This document shows, one piece after another, positions 63,546-64,000 of a stretch of 64,000 nt of DNA (its first letter is position 1; each line of letters starts with the position of its first letter). Source of the stretch: Albula goreensis. Lineage: Eukaryota > Chordata > Actinopteri > Albuliformes > Albulidae. Made by a program: the position numbers and the translations under genes. A model generated the notes under the pieces. That model was given only the letters and a program-made list of their open reading frames with translations. It searched no databases and had not been told where the DNA came from. Where the stretch lies: NCBI GenBank assembly GCA_022829145.1, contig CM040753.1:9278384-9342383 (forward strand). The letters run 5' to 3'.

Positions 63546-64000
63546 TAGGTAGTAGCAGGCTTTATGTCAAACTACTGGCAGTTTGTGCCAGTTTTGCCCA
63601 GTTTGCCAGACCTTCACATGTCCTGATAGGTAAGGTGGGAAGGAAGAGGCCAAAGGTCCAAACCCCACCCTTTGTGTGGAGCAGCGAGCGTCAAACTGCT
63701 TTTGATCAGCTGAGGAGATACCTCATGGTGCCGCCAGTTCTTGCTTATGTCACGGCCTCCCCAGGAAGAGATATTGCAAGCCTAAGATAGCTCTCAGCTC
63801 ATACCAATTACGGCAACGTTGTCTATAAAGGAACTTTATCTCCAGTAACAATATTCCTAGGGTGCCACGCAGCTAAACACTTTCGGCTTGCTTGTACATA
63901 CAATCAAAAGAAAGAGTCAACGTTACCCTAAAGTTGGAGGAACTGCTGTAGCTCCTCACATGGCACGGCCAGTCCTTCTTCGTTGCCCAGCCCGGCTTCG
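63546..64000 (+). pseudogene. Ty3/gypsy connection and RNase H start, truncated by window edge
   Basis: After the RT, PFVWSSERQTAFDQLRRYL (about 63,669) matches the 'F.W....AF..LK..L' block that leads into gypsy RNase H. VPPVLAY follows, and then a gap where the 'F.L.TDASN.G.GAVL' block with the catalytic aspartate should stand. A scrap resembling TNYGNVV appears at about 63,806, so part of that block is deleted. Further frame changes follow to the edge. Integrase and the 3' LTR, if present, lie beyond the window. Confidence 0.65.

Overview
The window looks like non-coding vertebrate nuclear DNA, most likely from a ray-finned fish. The evidence is long (CA/GT)n microsatellites, a TTAGGG-type interstitial telomeric block, a tRNA-derived SINE with a tail of the kind common in fish, L2/CR1-like LINE fragments, a short hAT element and Ty3/gypsy-type pol sequence. 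The species cannot be fixed from this. I found no convincing host protein-coding gene, tRNA, rRNA or CRISPR array. Nearly all open frames are short, lack recognisable domains, or come from repeats. The window reads as a gene desert, a long intron or a large intergenic interval.

Layout: 1-4.3 kb is unique sequence with a decayed LINE reverse-transcriptase fragment near 3.2-3.5 kb. From 4.35 to 6.43 kb lies a large minisatellite of a 32-bp unit (about 60 copies) with two recurrent two-state sites. From 6.4 to 35.8 kb the sequence is mostly unique and AT-rich. It carries microsatellites, a head-to-head telomeric inverted repeat at 17.5 kb, a SINE at 27.7 kb, a small 31-bp tandem repeat at 29.9 kb and a LINE tail at 32.8 kb. 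At 35,860-36,582 there is a complete-looking 723-bp hAT insertion with an 8-bp target duplication and a BED zinc-finger remnant. From 36.6 to 51 kb there are a (GGGGT)n tract, two long (GT)n tracts and two LINE scraps. A minus-strand Ty3/gypsy RT relic lies at 51.15-51.88 kb. The last 1.8 kb is a decayed plus-strand Ty3/gypsy pol region (protease, reverse transcriptase, start of RNase H) that runs off the right edge.

Several unique blocks (near 10.8, 11.8, 14.3, 24.9, 31.7, 37.8, 44.3, 47.3, 55.3 and 56.5 kb) have the feel of conserved non-coding regulatory elements: mixed composition, many ATTA/TAAT cores, no repeats. No alignment could be run, so these are low-confidence candidates. No genes here can be said to work together. 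The most notable items are the 32-bp minisatellite, the hAT insertion and the inverted telomeric block.
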